From positions 5,209-69,208 of the forward strand of contig JARLHJ010000012.1 of NCBI GenBank assembly GCA_031292305.1: a stretch of 64,000 nt of DNA. Direction: 5' to 3'. Positions within the stretch are counted from its first letter, which is position 1. Each line of letters opens with the position of its first letter. Both the position numbers and the translations under genes were made by a program. Below the pieces are notes generated by a model. The model had not been told where the DNA came from. It saw only the letters and a list, made by a program, of their open reading frames with translations, and made no database searches. Shown piece after piece: positions 23,701 through 31,712 of the stretch. The stretch is from Candidatus Babeliales bacterium. Its GTDB lineage: Bacteria; Babelota; Babeliae; Babelales; JABDEC01.

Positions 23701-23758
23701 TTATAAGATATAAAAATAGCTAGCATAAAATTATGCTGGCTATTTTTATATCTTATAA
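23701..23758. terminator. 28-bp inverted repeat between convergent genes
   Basis: 23701-23728 and 23731-23758 form a 28-bp stem with one G-T wobble and a 2-base loop. It is the longest hairpin in the window and a likely bidirectional terminator for the SOD and TolB-like genes. Confidence 0.82.
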
Positions 23759-23762
23759 CTGT

Positions 23763-24779
23763 TTATTTTAAAATCTCCGGTAACAAAAAATCAGCTAAAA
23801 ATATTTGGCATGTTTTGTCATCACTACGTTTAGATGTCCAAATAATTTGTTTGCCATCTTTACTAAAACTCGGCAAACCATCAAAAGTAGGGTGATATGT
23901 TAGTCTATAATTAACGCCACTTTTAATATTCATTAAATATATCTCATAGTTATGGTGCCCATGCAATGAAGTTGTATATGCAATTACTTCACCATTGGGG
24001 TGCCAGTATGGCGCCCAATTAACTGCGCCATTATTAGTCAGTTGAATTTTATTTTTACCATCAGCTTCCATGCAATAAATTTGCAAATAATGTTCTTTTT
24101 CATAATCTGCTCTATAAATTATTTTCTTTGCATCTGGAGAAAAGAAAGGTCCGCCAATATAGACGTTATCTTCAAATGTAATCTGTTTTATATTTGTACC
24201 ATCTGCATTCATGGTATAAATATTCATGCGCCCATGCATGTTGCTCGCAAAAACAATTTGTTTGCCATCACTTGAATATGCACATTCTGCTTTGTAGTCA
24301 GGGCCAGTCGTTAATCCTTTTAATTCTGTGCCATCTGGGTTTGCTTCATAAATATTCATGTATGGTGTAAATTCCCAGCTATATTTGCTGTTATCTTTTT
24401 TATATCCTGGCACTGCTTGTTTAGTTTTGTCTAAATCTGGGTCTTCATGGCTGCTTGCAAAAATAATCTTCTTACCATCAGGTCTAAAATATGCACATGT
24501 ACATGCACCTTTACCGGTGCTAACCATTTCAGGCATGGTTTCACCAATGCGCAATGTATAAATCTGGTAATGCTCTTTTCCCTTTGGCACTGCTTGGAAA
24601 ATTATTGTTTTGCCGTCGGGAGAGAAATAAGATTCACCGGCTTTTTCAAATCCCATTGATGTGTATGTTAATTGCCTAATATTTTGTAATGCAGGCTGTT
24701 CTTGAAGTGCATCAAAATTTTTATAATTTGCTGCGCAAATAGAAAATAGACTTAAGAAAAAAATAAAATAGTTTTGCAT
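23763..24779 (-). CDS. Secreted TolB-like beta-propeller protein
   Basis: The second ATG (24779) is better spaced from AGGA than the first (24785). The signal peptide (MQNYFIFFLSLFSICAA) is followed by six PD40/TolB-type propeller repeats: FSPDGKTIIFQA, FRPDGKKIIFASS, YSSDGKQIVFASN, FSPDAKKIIYRA, WHPNGEVIAYTT and FSKDGKQIIWTS. Between them are NIYTMNADGTNIKQIT-type strands. It belongs to the TolB C-terminal propeller family, but no TolB N-terminal domain is present. It is probably a periplasmic or surface binding scaffold. Confidence 0.85.
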   Translation of the reverse strand: MQNYFIFFLSLFSICAANYKNFDALQEQPALQNIRQLTYTSMGFEKAGESYFSPDGKTIIFQAVPKGKEHYQIYTLRIGETMPEMVSTGKGACTCAYFRPDGKKIIFASSHEDPDLDKTKQAVPGYKKDNSKYSWEFTPYMNIYEANPDGTELKGLTTGPDYKAECAYSSDGKQIVFASNMHGRMNIYTMNADGTNIKQITFEDNVYIGGPFFSPDAKKIIYRADYEKEHYLQIYCMEADGKNKIQLTNNGAVNWAPYWHPNGEVIAYTTSLHGHHNYEIYLMNIKSGVNYRLTYHPTFDGLPSFSKDGKQIIWTSKRSDDKTCQIFLADFLLPEILK

Positions 24780-24876
24780 TTCCATTCCTAAAATATAATT
24801 TACTGAGAAAGCAGCTTACTATATTTTTCAGAAAGTTTATATTTAACTGATCGTTTGTCAGTAAATTTCGATTAAA

Positions 24877-25446
24877 TTATTGGCATGGATTTTTGCTTTT
24901 TTCTTCTAAGCTGTAATAAAGAATCATAAAGAAAGAAAGTGAAGCCAATATTGTCATAGATACTAAAAGAGCGGTAAATCCAAAATAAGATGCAATAACT
25001 CCACCGCTTAAGCAAGCGATACCATAGAAAATTGTAGATACGCCTTCATTCATTGCCCAGCCGCCAGAAAGATCATGCATGGTTTGTTTAGAATATTCAG
25101 CGTCGTAAGCTGGGTTAGATATTGCACTACCTAATGCGCCTAATACTTCTGTTAAAAACAGAGTATAAATATTAGTAACAAAGAAATACATTACAACGCT
25201 CATAACCCACAAGAACCAACCAATACAAAGAAATTCTCTTTGGTAAATACGGCTAGATTTTGTTTGGTAAATTAATATAGTAGCCACGCCGGTAACTATA
25301 GAAAATAATGCTACAGCAAAGGAAGTTTCTAAGATTCCTCCACCGATTCTTTCTACAAAAAATGCATAGATTGGTGCTAAAATACCTTGGGAAAATGTTG
25401 AAATACTATAAGAAGCGATTAAGAGTCTTAAATATTTTTTTTGCAT
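24877..25446 (-). CDS. Half-size MFS-like membrane protein (6 helices)
   Basis: The 189-aa chain has six membrane segments, half of a normal major-facilitator transporter. The start (YLRLLIASYSISTFSQGILA) and the loop ISNPAYDAEYSKQTMHDLSG then GWAMNEGVSTIFYGIAC look like MFS N-terminal half motifs. No frameshift remnant of the other half is seen on either side, so it may be a natural small form that dimerises. Substrate unknown. Confidence 0.7.
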   Translation of the reverse strand: MQKKYLRLLIASYSISTFSQGILAPIYAFFVERIGGGILETSFAVALFSIVTGVATILIYQTKSSRIYQREFLCIGWFLWVMSVVMYFFVTNIYTLFLTEVLGALGSAISNPAYDAEYSKQTMHDLSGGWAMNEGVSTIFYGIACLSGGVIASYFGFTALLVSMTILASLSFFMILYYSLEEKSKNPCQ

Positions 25447-25532
25447 AATAAAGCCTTTAACATAAGTTGTTTATTTAATATAAGTTAAAGGTATTATATG
25501 ATAATGCAATTAAATAAATTTGATAGCAGTAT

Positions 25533-26012
25533 TTACTTATTTTTTGCGTTCTTTATTAGATTAATAATATAATTTTTCATTTCTAAAATTAGTAAAGAAG
25601 ATTCTATTCCAGTTGTTAAACGAGAAAAATGATTTTCTGGATTAATATTAGAATCCATTTTTAAATGAAGGCAAGTAACGCATGCAGCACAAACTAGAGA
25701 GAAATTAATATTATTAACGTCTTTTGAGTAGCATGGATTTTCATTATCACTTACTTTTTTATAAATATTCAAGCCAGTTATTAAAGCACCAGGCAGAAGC
25801 ATTATTTCTGGTGTATTTTCTGCAAAATAGCCTAAACATTTGCCAAGATAGTAGCTTGTTAGAACAAATGCTCCAGCTTTAGCACTTTTTAAATAAATAC
25901 TTTCAGTTTTTTGTTCTTCTACTTTTACCTCTGGATCAATTGTAATTTGAACTGTGCCTAGCATGTTAGAAGATAGTATTAATAAACTTAGGCTTAAGAT
26001 AAATTTTTTCAT
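25533..26012 (-). CDS. Exported hypothetical protein (159 aa)
   Basis: A signal peptide (MKKFILSLSLLILSSNMLGT) leads to a chain with two weakly hydrophobic segments (AGAFVLTSYYLGKCLGYFAE and FSLVCAACVTCLHL). Several Cys residues (CVTC, CYSKD) are present. No known family. It stands between the half-MFS gene and rarA, in the same orientation as both. Confidence 0.6.
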   Translation of the reverse strand: MKKFILSLSLLILSSNMLGTVQITIDPEVKVEEQKTESIYLKSAKAGAFVLTSYYLGKCLGYFAENTPEIMLLPGALITGLNIYKKVSDNENPCYSKDVNNINFSLVCAACVTCLHLKMDSNINPENHFSRLTTGIESSLLILEMKNYIINLIKNAKNK

Positions 26013-26091
26013 GGCATCCTCTAATTGTGTAAATATAGTATGTATAGGTCATATTATTAAGTTTAGGCTATATATTTCATTTGTAAAATGG

Positions 26092-27219
26092 TCACTGTTT
26101 TAAATATTTCTTATTTCTTAGCTTTTCTGGCAATAAACAATCAGTTGTATATTTCTCATACCCTTTGCCGTAACCAATTTCTTGCATTAATTTAGTGGGT
26201 GCATTGCGAATGTTCATTGGCACTGGCAAATTACCTAGTTTTTTAACATCATCTTGTGCTTCTAGTAGTGCGTAATAGGACGCTTTGCTTTTTGGTGCAT
26301 TTGCCAAATAGCAAACTCCATGTGCTAAATTAATTGCACATTCTGGGTAGCCAATTATTTCCACTGCGCGAAAAACAGAATTGGCAATTGCTAATGCATT
26401 AGTGTCTTCTAGGCCAATATCTTCACTTGCAAATATAACCATGCGACGTGCGATAAATTTAGGGTCTTCGCCAGCTTCTACCATACGTGCTAAATAGTAT
26501 AATGCCGCATTAGGTTGGCTTGCGCGCATAGATTTTATAAATGCAGAAATAGTATTGTAATGTTCTTCTGCTTTTTTGTCGTACCTTAAGAATTTGTTTT
26601 GTAAGGCGTTCTGTAAATTTTCTATATTAATTTCTTTATAAAGTTTTACAGTATTTTCTAGCATTGTAATGGCTTGTCTTGCATCACCATTTACCATTCT
26701 TGCTAACCATTCTTTTGATTCTTGGTCTATGTTTAAACCAGTTGAATCTATAATTTTAAATATATTTTCTTGAGTCAATTCATTTAAAATAAATACACGG
26801 CAACGAGAAAGCAAAGCTGAAATAACTTCAAAGCTTGGATTTTCTGTTGTTGCGCCGATTAAGGTTAATTCACCAGATTCAACATAAGGTAATAAAAAAT
26901 CTTGTTGTGCTTTATTAAATCTATGAATTTCATCTAAAAATAATATTTTTGATTTGTCGGTTTTATTGGCAATAATTTTTCTAATATCATCTTTGCCTGT
27001 AGAAACAGCAGAAAGTTCATAATATTCTGCATCTAATGCATTTGCGTAAATTCTGGCTAGGGTTGTCTTACCTGAACCTGGCGGTCCCCATAAAATAAAA
27101 CTGAAGATATGTTTTTTTTCTATAGCTATTTTTAAGGGTTTGCCATTTCCTACTAGATGTTCTTGTCCTGCAAAGTCGTTTAGGGTTTTGGGTCTAATTT
27201 TTGATGCTAATGGTTCCAT
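26092..27219 (-). CDS. rarA: Replication-associated recombination protein A (RarA/MgsA)
   Basis: GGGGGAAC precedes the ATG. The 375-aa AAA+ ATPase has [20 protein letters not shown] at the start, Walker A GPPGSGKT (45-52), Walker [21 protein letters not shown] and sensor 1 [10 protein letters not shown]. The clamp-loader-like C-terminus contains [20 protein letters not shown] and [18 protein letters not shown]. It helps rescue stalled replication forks. It is a little shorter than E. coli RarA (447 aa). No neighbour is functionally linked. Confidence 0.94.
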   Translation of the reverse strand: MEPLASKIRPKTLNDFAGQEHLVGNGKPLKIAIEKKHIFSFILWGPPGSGKTTLARIYANALDAEYYELSAVSTGKDDIRKIIANKTDKSKILFLDEIHRFNKAQQDFLLPYVESGELTLIGATTENPSFEVISALLSRCRVFILNELTQENIFKIIDSTGLNIDQESKEWLARMVNGDARQAITMLENTVKLYKEINIENLQNALQNKFLRYDKKAEEHYNTISAFIKSMRASQPNAALYYLARMVEAGEDPKFIARRMVIFASEDIGLEDTNALAIANSVFRAVEIIGYPECAINLAHGVCYLANAPKSKASYYALLEAQDDVKKLGNLPVPMNIRNAPTKLMQEIGYGKGYEKYTTDCLLPEKLRNKKYLKQ

Positions 27220-27319
27220 TTTGTTCCCCCATTTAAGTATAATAAAGATAGATGTTCTTTATATTACTATTATACCATAAAAAATAGATTTTATAAACTG
27301 GTAGGGGAGGTGTTAGAAA

Positions 27320-27847
27320 GTGAAGATAATTAAAAATAGAAAACCGATTTTTATGGTTCACAAACATCATGCCACTAAATTACACTATGATTTAAGGTTA
27401 GAAATTGGAGGTAAATTAAAATCCTTTGCTATGTATGAATTGCCTATTAAACCGTCTGAACCAGTTAATGCTGTGCAAGTGCCAGATCATCCATTTTGGT
27501 ATAGGCATTTTGAAGGTGTAATACCAGAAGGAGATTATGGTGCTGGGCCAGTAATGGTTTGGGACAAAGGTTTATTTTCAAGCTTTATGAAAGACCATGA
27601 TGGCAAAGCTATAAGTTTAGAAGAATCTATAAAAAAGGGCTTTATGTTACTTTGGCTAAAGGGACACAAACTAAATGGTGGTTATATTTTAGTTAGATTA
27701 AGCAAGAAGGCAAAATGGTTGATAATAAAAATGGATGATGAGTATGTTATTAAAGGTCGCAAACCAGCTAATTGGCAACGTTCTGTTAAAAGCAATAAAA
27801 CATTAGATCAAATTTTAGAACATTATTCAGACAAATTAAAAAAGTAG
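27320..27847 (+). CDS. Stand-alone LigD-type 3'-phosphoesterase domain protein
   Basis: The GTG at 27320 follows GGGGAGGTG. The 175-aa protein is just the phosphoesterase (PE) domain normally fused to LigD: FMVHKHHATKLHYDLRLEIG with the metal His and Asp residues, ELPIKPSEPVNAVQVPDHP, then WYRHFEGVIPEGDYGAGPV. In LigD it trims 3' ribonucleotides or phosphates during end joining. No ligase, polymerase domain or Ku is next to it; stand-alone PE proteins exist in many bacteria. Its stop codon lies in one arm of a hairpin. Confidence 0.9.
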   Translation: MKIIKNRKPIFMVHKHHATKLHYDLRLEIGGKLKSFAMYELPIKPSEPVNAVQVPDHPFWYRHFEGVIPEGDYGAGPVMVWDKGLFSSFMKDHDGKAISLEESIKKGFMLLWLKGHKLNGGYILVRLSKKAKWLIIKMDDEYVIKGRKPANWQRSVKSNKTLDQILEHYSDKLKK

Positions 27848-27879
27848 CAATTTCCCAAATTTCTGAAGGAAATTGCTAC
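27844..27879. terminator. 12-bp hairpin overlapping a stop codon
   Basis: GTAGCAATTTCC (27844-27855, containing the TAG stop of the PE gene) is complementary to GGAAATTGCTAC (27868-27879). It sits between convergent genes with A/T-rich flanks. Confidence 0.65.
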
Positions 27880-27897
27880 AAAAATTAATAATAAATA

Positions 27898-28104
27898 TTA
27901 TCTTTTTTTACGTAACATTGGTAAACCAGTGCGTTCATTTTCTGTTACTTCATAACCTTCTGGTAATTTATCTAATGCGAATTCTTTAGTAACTTCACCA
28001 GCAAAATAATAAATTCTTTGTTTGCGGCCGCCAGAAAGTTCTACTTCTTTTGAATGTAGATTGTAATCTTTTCCACTTTTCTTTGATTTAACTGTAAAAG
28101 CCAT
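27898..28104 (-). CDS. Small conserved basic protein (68 aa)
   Basis: I use the ATG at 28104, preceded by AAAGGT. The product starts MAFTVKSKKSGKDYNLHSKE, goes on to LSGGRKQRIYYFAGEV and ends PEGYEVTENERTGLPMLRKK. I recall this as a widespread uncharacterised bacterial small protein type with the Gly-Gly-Arg-x-Gln-x-Ile-Tyr-Tyr-Phe and Arg-Thr-Gly-Leu-Pro motifs. High Lys/Arg content suggests a nucleic-acid or ribosome-associated role, but that is a guess. Confidence 0.75.
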   Translation of the reverse strand: MAFTVKSKKSGKDYNLHSKEVELSGGRKQRIYYFAGEVTKEFALDKLPEGYEVTENERTGLPMLRKKR

Positions 28105-28222
28105 GATAATACCTTTCAATTATTTAACATTTAAAATTTATTCATAAGATAAAGCTATTTTATTAACTAAATAAAATGCAATATTTCATTAAAATAGAAT
28201 TTTCTAGATTTATAATCAAATA

Positions 28223-28768
28223 TTATTTTTTAGTAGAGAATAATTTAATCATTTCTCTATTAAACGCTGGAATATCTTCAGGTTTTCGAGACGTTACTAA
28301 ATTATCATCGACAACCACTTCTTCATCTATCCAATCGGCACCAGCATTTTTTAAATCTAATTCTAGAGATGGCCATGAAGTTAATTTTTTGCCTTTAACA
28401 GCTTGCGCATTTATAAGAGTCCATGGACCGTGACAAATTGCTGCAATAGGTTTTTCATTTATAACAAATTCTTTTATAAACTTAATGGCATCGGGAATAA
28501 TTCGTAATTTATCTGGATTCATTACGCCTCCAGGTAAAACTAAGGCATCATATTTATTGGCATTTGCTAAACTCAATTCAATATCAACTTTTAATTTTTT
28601 AGACCAGTTATCATTATTCCAACTTTGAACTTTAGATTTTTCAGGTGAAATTATTTCAACAATTGCACCTTCATTTTCTAATGCTTTTTTGGGTTTTTCT
28701 AACTCAGAAAGCTCAAAGCCATTAGCTACCAATATTGCTACTTTTAAGCCTAATAATAAATTTGTCAT
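28223..28768 (-). CDS. DJ-1/PfpI family protein
   Basis: AAAAAGGAAA precedes the ATG. The 181-aa product has the PfpI/YhbO fold: LKVAILVANGFELSELEKP with the conserved Glu, YDALVLPGGVMNPDKLR, and the nucleophile elbow Cys112-His113 in AAICHGPW. SWPSLELDLKNAGADWIDEE and LVTSRKPEDIPAFNREM complete the family pattern. Members act as glyoxalase/deglycase-like or chaperone stress proteins; the physiological substrate is debated. It heads a run of stress and membrane genes to the right. Confidence 0.92.
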   Translation of the reverse strand: MTNLLLGLKVAILVANGFELSELEKPKKALENEGAIVEIISPEKSKVQSWNNDNWSKKLKVDIELSLANANKYDALVLPGGVMNPDKLRIIPDAIKFIKEFVINEKPIAAICHGPWTLINAQAVKGKKLTSWPSLELDLKNAGADWIDEEVVVDDNLVTSRKPEDIPAFNREMIKLFSTKK

Positions 28769-28802
28769 AATGTTTCCTTTTTATAAAAAAAATTTATGAT
28801 AA

Positions 28803-28976
28803 TTAAACTTTTGGTCCGGGAAAAAATATCGTTTGAATTAACGATATAACAAATAATATTGCAAAAATTGGCCATAAAATTTGTAATAATATTAAAATTC
28901 CTGAGCCAACTAATAAACCACTGAAACTTAATCCACCTGTTAACAAAGCAAGTAATAAAAATATTAATAATAACAT
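28803..28976 (-). CDS. Small DUF1328-like membrane protein (57 aa)
   Basis: A strong AAGAAGGAG precedes the ATG at 28976. The product is two hydrophobic helices: MLLLIFLLLALLTGGLSFSG followed by LQILWPIFAILFVISLI, ending in a short PGPKV tail. The pattern of a Gly-rich turn and L-x-x-LFVISLI resembles DUF1328/YtjA proteins. It is downstream of DJ-1/PfpI in the opposite direction of travel from DoxX, starting a group of envelope proteins. Function unknown. Confidence 0.7.
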   Translation of the reverse strand: MLLLIFLLLALLTGGLSFSGLLVGSGILILLQILWPIFAILFVISLIQTIFFPGPKV

Positions 28977-29296
28977 ATTATCTCCTTCTTATATGAATTT
29001 ATGCTTTATCCATTAAAGCACATTTACTACAATAGTAACAAATTTCATATTTGAAAAACAAGATTTTGAAGTTGGAAAATCAAGTACTAATTTATACTTG
29101 ATAATAAATTTTAAGCTGTGTTAATCTTAAATATAAGTAAAAAACAAGTTAAACAGTACAATCTATGACATCGCCATGTGACAACTTTAACGCACATTAT
29201 TACTATAATTTTTTATTCATAGTTATCGCTTGCTTTTTAGTATTCACATTTTAGTAAATTTAACAATATATTATTTTACTAAAAAGGAGATATGTT
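28977..29296. other. Non-coding stretch between divergent genes
   Basis: About 320 bases without a supported gene, between the start of the minus-strand DUF1328-like gene and the plus-strand DoxX gene. It must hold both promoters. The AAAAAGGAG of the DoxX gene is at its right end. I see a short imperfect palindrome near GACATCGCCATGTGAC (29167-29182) but cannot assign a role. Confidence 0.5.
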
Positions 29297-29695
29297 ATGA
29301 TTGGTTCAAGTTTTACAGCTCAAAAAACCTATAATACATGGCTTTTGCTACGCATTGCTTATGGTCTTTTATTTATCGTTGTTGGTGTAGATAAATTTTT
29401 TAATTATATTGTAAACTGGGGACAATACGTTAGTCCTGTAATATTAGACAAATTATTTCCAGATTTATATACATTAATATTAATTGTATCTGTAGTTGAA
29501 ATTTTATTAGGGCTTTTAGTTTTAACAAAATGGACCCGCGCAGGCGCTTATGGAATGGCAGTATGGTTTTTAATTATTGCTGTAAATTTGGTAACAACGT
29601 TTCATTTTTTTGATATTGCTGCGCGTGATGTTATATTAGCAATTGGTGCTATTGCTTTGGCCAGATTAACTGAAATTAAAGACGAAATTAAATAA
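29297..29695 (+). CDS. DoxX family membrane protein
   Basis: AAAAAGGAG precedes the ATG. The 132-aa protein has four membrane helices and the DoxX-type start WLLLRIAYGLLFIVVGVDKF, with VEILLGLLVLTKWTRAGAYG in the middle. DoxX-like proteins are small quinone- or redox-linked membrane proteins, some involved in oxidant resistance. It is the first gene of a unit with the Cys microprotein (10 bases downstream) and possibly the small membrane gene after it. Confidence 0.88.
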   Translation: MIGSSFTAQKTYNTWLLLRIAYGLLFIVVGVDKFFNYIVNWGQYVSPVILDKLFPDLYTLILIVSVVEILLGLLVLTKWTRAGAYGMAVWFLIIAVNLVTTFHFFDIAARDVILAIGAIALARLTEIKDEIK

Positions 29696-29705
29696 AGGAG
29701 ATCTT

Positions 29706-29822
29706 ATGGAAAATACTCATAAAAAATGCGAAGAATGTGGTAAATGGCCTTGTAAATGTATTTATGATGGCAACCAAAAGAAATGTGAAGAATGTGGCAA
29801 ATGGCCTTGCATTTGTAAATAA
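29706..29822 (+). CDS. 38-aa microprotein with duplicated CxxC-CxC motif
   Basis: A strong AAAGGAG lies 6 bases before the ATG, and the gene is 10 bases downstream of the DoxX stop. The product is two copies of one unit: HKKCEECGKWPCKC, linker IYDGNQ, KKCEECGKWPCICK. Each unit has C-x2-C-x4-C-x-C, so eight Cys in 38 residues, enough for one or two zinc or iron-sulfur sites. A hairpin follows. I do not recognise a family; the DNA of the two units is also similar. Cytosolic metal binding or redox buffering is inference. Confidence 0.75.
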   Translation: MENTHKKCEECGKWPCKCIYDGNQKKCEECGKWPCICK

Positions 29823-29835
29823 CTTATATTTTTTA

Positions 29836-29868
29836 ATCCCCGTTGGCTTTTTCACAACCAGCGGGGAT
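29836..29868 (+). promoter_or_regulatory. 11-bp hairpin that covers the next gene's GGGGA
   Basis: ATCCCCGTTGG (29836-29846) pairs with CCAGCGGGGAT (29858-29868), one G-T wobble. The 3' arm holds GGGGA, 7 bases before the ATG at 29875, and a few T follow. It could be a terminator for the microprotein unit or a structure masking the ribosome site of the next gene. Confidence 0.5.
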
Positions 29869-29874
29869 ATTTTA

Positions 29875-30099
29875 ATGAAAGAAATAATGAACAATAAAAA
29901 TTTAGGCATTCTTTATATTATTCTAGGTTCTGCAATAGTTGTATTATTTGCAGGGCATTTATTAATTAGATTTTTAGGTGCTATTTTTGGTCTATTTATT
30001 TTAAATCATGGCTTACAACTTTTGCGTTTTGCTCCGGTGCAAATTTTAGCATTTCAAATTTTTGAAGATATTAAGAATGGCGTGAAGAAAAGAAAATAA
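29875..30099 (+). CDS. Small two-helix membrane protein (74 aa)
   Basis: The likely start is the ATG at 29875 (GGGGATATTTTA upstream); extending the frame upstream only reads the out-of-frame microprotein. The product has two close hydrophobic helices (LGILYIILGSAIVVLFAGHL then FLGAIFGLFILNHGLQLL) and a basic tail. The pattern IILG...VLF followed by IL.Y/FGL resembles the paired small membrane proteins at 50612 and 50893. Function unknown. Confidence 0.65.
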   Translation: MKEIMNNKNLGILYIILGSAIVVLFAGHLLIRFLGAIFGLFILNHGLQLLRFAPVQILAFQIFEDIKNGVKKRK

Positions 30100-30114
30100 A
30101 AGTTTGTCATTTTC

Positions 30115-30139
30115 AGGCCTTGTAATGAGGCCTTCTTTT
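30115..30139 (+). terminator. Weak intrinsic terminator
   Basis: AGGCCT (30115-30120) and AGGCCT (30128-30133) form a 6-bp self-complementary stem, followed by TCTTTT. Confidence 0.4.
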
Positions 30140-30274
30140 AAACCTCCTATTTTACCCTGTAAGTCAGCTCTAATTGAAATTAATCATTGATTATATGCTT
30201 AAACTCTTGCTTTTTAGGCTTGGCAACTGCTACTCTAATAGAAATAATGGTGTTAATCAAAAAAGGGAGAAGTT

Positions 30275-30874
30275 ATGAATTATTTTAATAATTTAACCGG
30301 TAATGAACGTGAAGCGCTAAATCAGTTAAAAGAAAATAGAGGCTGGTACTTAGCATTAGGCATAGGCTTAGTTGCATTAGGTATTTTAGCAGTTTTATTT
30401 TCAATAATTAGTACAGAATTAATGGTAATATATTTAGGTGCAGTTTTATTTGTATTTGGTGTTTTTGAAGTTGTAAAAGCTTTAAAATTAAGCCATTGGA
30501 GCAATTTCTTTTTACATCTATTTTTGGGGATATTATATATTGTCGCAAGTATTTTTATAGTAATACATCCACTTGCTAATGCATTAAGCTTAACGCTATT
30601 ATTAGCAGTGTTCTTTGTAGTTGCAGGTATTGCACGTATAGTCTTTTCATTTACAAACCATGTACGCAACAGAGGCTGGTTACTTTTAAATGGATTAGTA
30701 ACATTATTACTTGGTATTTTAATCTGGGTTCAATGGCCATATTCAGGCCTATGGGTTATTGGTACAATCGTTGGTATTGATGCAATATTTACAGGTTGGA
30801 CATGGATTATTTTAGCAATTGAAGCGAAAAATATTAAGATAGAAAATCATCATCATAATAGTGAAGTTAAATAA
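30275..30874 (+). CDS. HdeD-like (DUF308) membrane protein
   Basis: AAAAGGGAG precedes the ATG. The 199-aa protein has six membrane helices in three repeated pairs: WYLALGIGLVALGILAVLFS, LFLGILYIVASIFIVIHPLA, and LLLNGLVTLLLGILIWVQWP. The ...P-x-x-x...GI pattern (VIHPLANALSLTLLLAVFFV) is the HdeD family signature. E. coli HdeD contributes to acid resistance; here it fits with the surrounding envelope-stress genes. The His-rich tail (ENHHHNSEVK) is unusual. Confidence 0.88.
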   Translation: MNYFNNLTGNEREALNQLKENRGWYLALGIGLVALGILAVLFSIISTELMVIYLGAVLFVFGVFEVVKALKLSHWSNFFLHLFLGILYIVASIFIVIHPLANALSLTLLLAVFFVVAGIARIVFSFTNHVRNRGWLLLNGLVTLLLGILIWVQWPYSGLWVIGTIVGIDAIFTGWTWIILAIEAKNIKIENHHHNSEVK

Positions 30875-30891
30875 TATAATTTGTTATAATG

Positions 30892-30921
30892 AAAAAGGCA
30901 GAGTAATTCTGCCTTTTTTTT
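30892..30921. terminator. Bidirectional intrinsic terminator
   Basis: AAAAAGGCAGA (30892-30902), loop GTAAT, TCTGCCTTTTT with more T. It lies between the HdeD-like gene and the minus-strand aldolase gene ending at 30933. Confidence 0.88.
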
Positions 30922-30932
30922 ATCTTAAAATA

Positions 30933-31592
30933 TTATGGAAATTGCTGAATGCCCAATTTTTTCCAATCTTCAGTAAACTTTTCAATACCCTGATTTGTCA
31001 AAATATGTTTAATAGATTTTTCAAAAATTTCTACAGGCATAGTAACCGCATCAGCGCCATTTAAAATAGCTTCATGAAATTCACGAACAGTGCGAATCGA
31101 TGCTGCTAATAATTCAGTTTCAAAGTTATAGTTATCAAGCATTTCTCTAATTTCAGAAATTATCACATTTCCATCTACGTCTAAATCATCTAAGCGGCCC
31201 ACAAATGGTGAAATGTATGTCACACCTAATTTGGCCATCATAAGACTTTGTAGCATTGTGAACACAAGTGTTACATTCACAGGCACTTCTTCTATTACTA
31301 ATTTATTAATAATTTTATAATAATCTGCATGACAAGGTATTTTGACAATAATATTTTTAGATAATGCCGCAATTTCTTTTGCCTGTTTATAAACATCATC
31401 AGGATTGGTTTTTGTAATTTCTACACTTATATCACCATCTGGTAATATTGAGCAAATTTCTAAAATAATTTTTTTTGCATCTCCACCTTCTTTAAAAAGT
31501 AATGACGGGTTTGTTGTAATACCATCTATTAAACCTGTTTGTGATAACTCTTTTATCTTTGCTATATTTGCGGTATCTAAAAATATTTTCAT
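30933..31592 (-). CDS. fsa: Fructose-6-phosphate aldolase / small transaldolase
   Basis: The ATG at 31592 follows TAGGAGAAATT and gives 219 aa, the normal size for this subfamily. It has MKIFLDTANI (Asp6), GITTNPSLLFKEG (Asn28), IIVKIPCHADYYKI with the Schiff-base Lys84, NVTLVFTMLQSLMMAKLG, and ISPFVGRLDDLDVDG. It either cleaves fructose-6-phosphate to dihydroxyacetone and glyceraldehyde-3-phosphate or acts as transaldolase in the pentose pathway. Sequence alone cannot separate these, but transaldolase is the more likely in vivo role. Confidence 0.93.
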   Translation of the reverse strand: MKIFLDTANIAKIKELSQTGLIDGITTNPSLLFKEGGDAKKIILEICSILPDGDISVEITKTNPDDVYKQAKEIAALSKNIIVKIPCHADYYKIINKLVIEEVPVNVTLVFTMLQSLMMAKLGVTYISPFVGRLDDLDVDGNVIISEIREMLDNYNFETELLAASIRTVREFHEAILNGADAVTMPVEIFEKSIKHILTNQGIEKFTEDWKKLGIQQFP

Positions 31593-31712
31593 AATTTCTC
31601 CTAGTTTGCAATTTATTATTACAAAAAAAATTACAAGCAATCAATATATTTGTTGAATTGAATAGAACTGTTTGTTATATTTAAATTTATTATTCCATTA
31701 GTTGGGACATTT

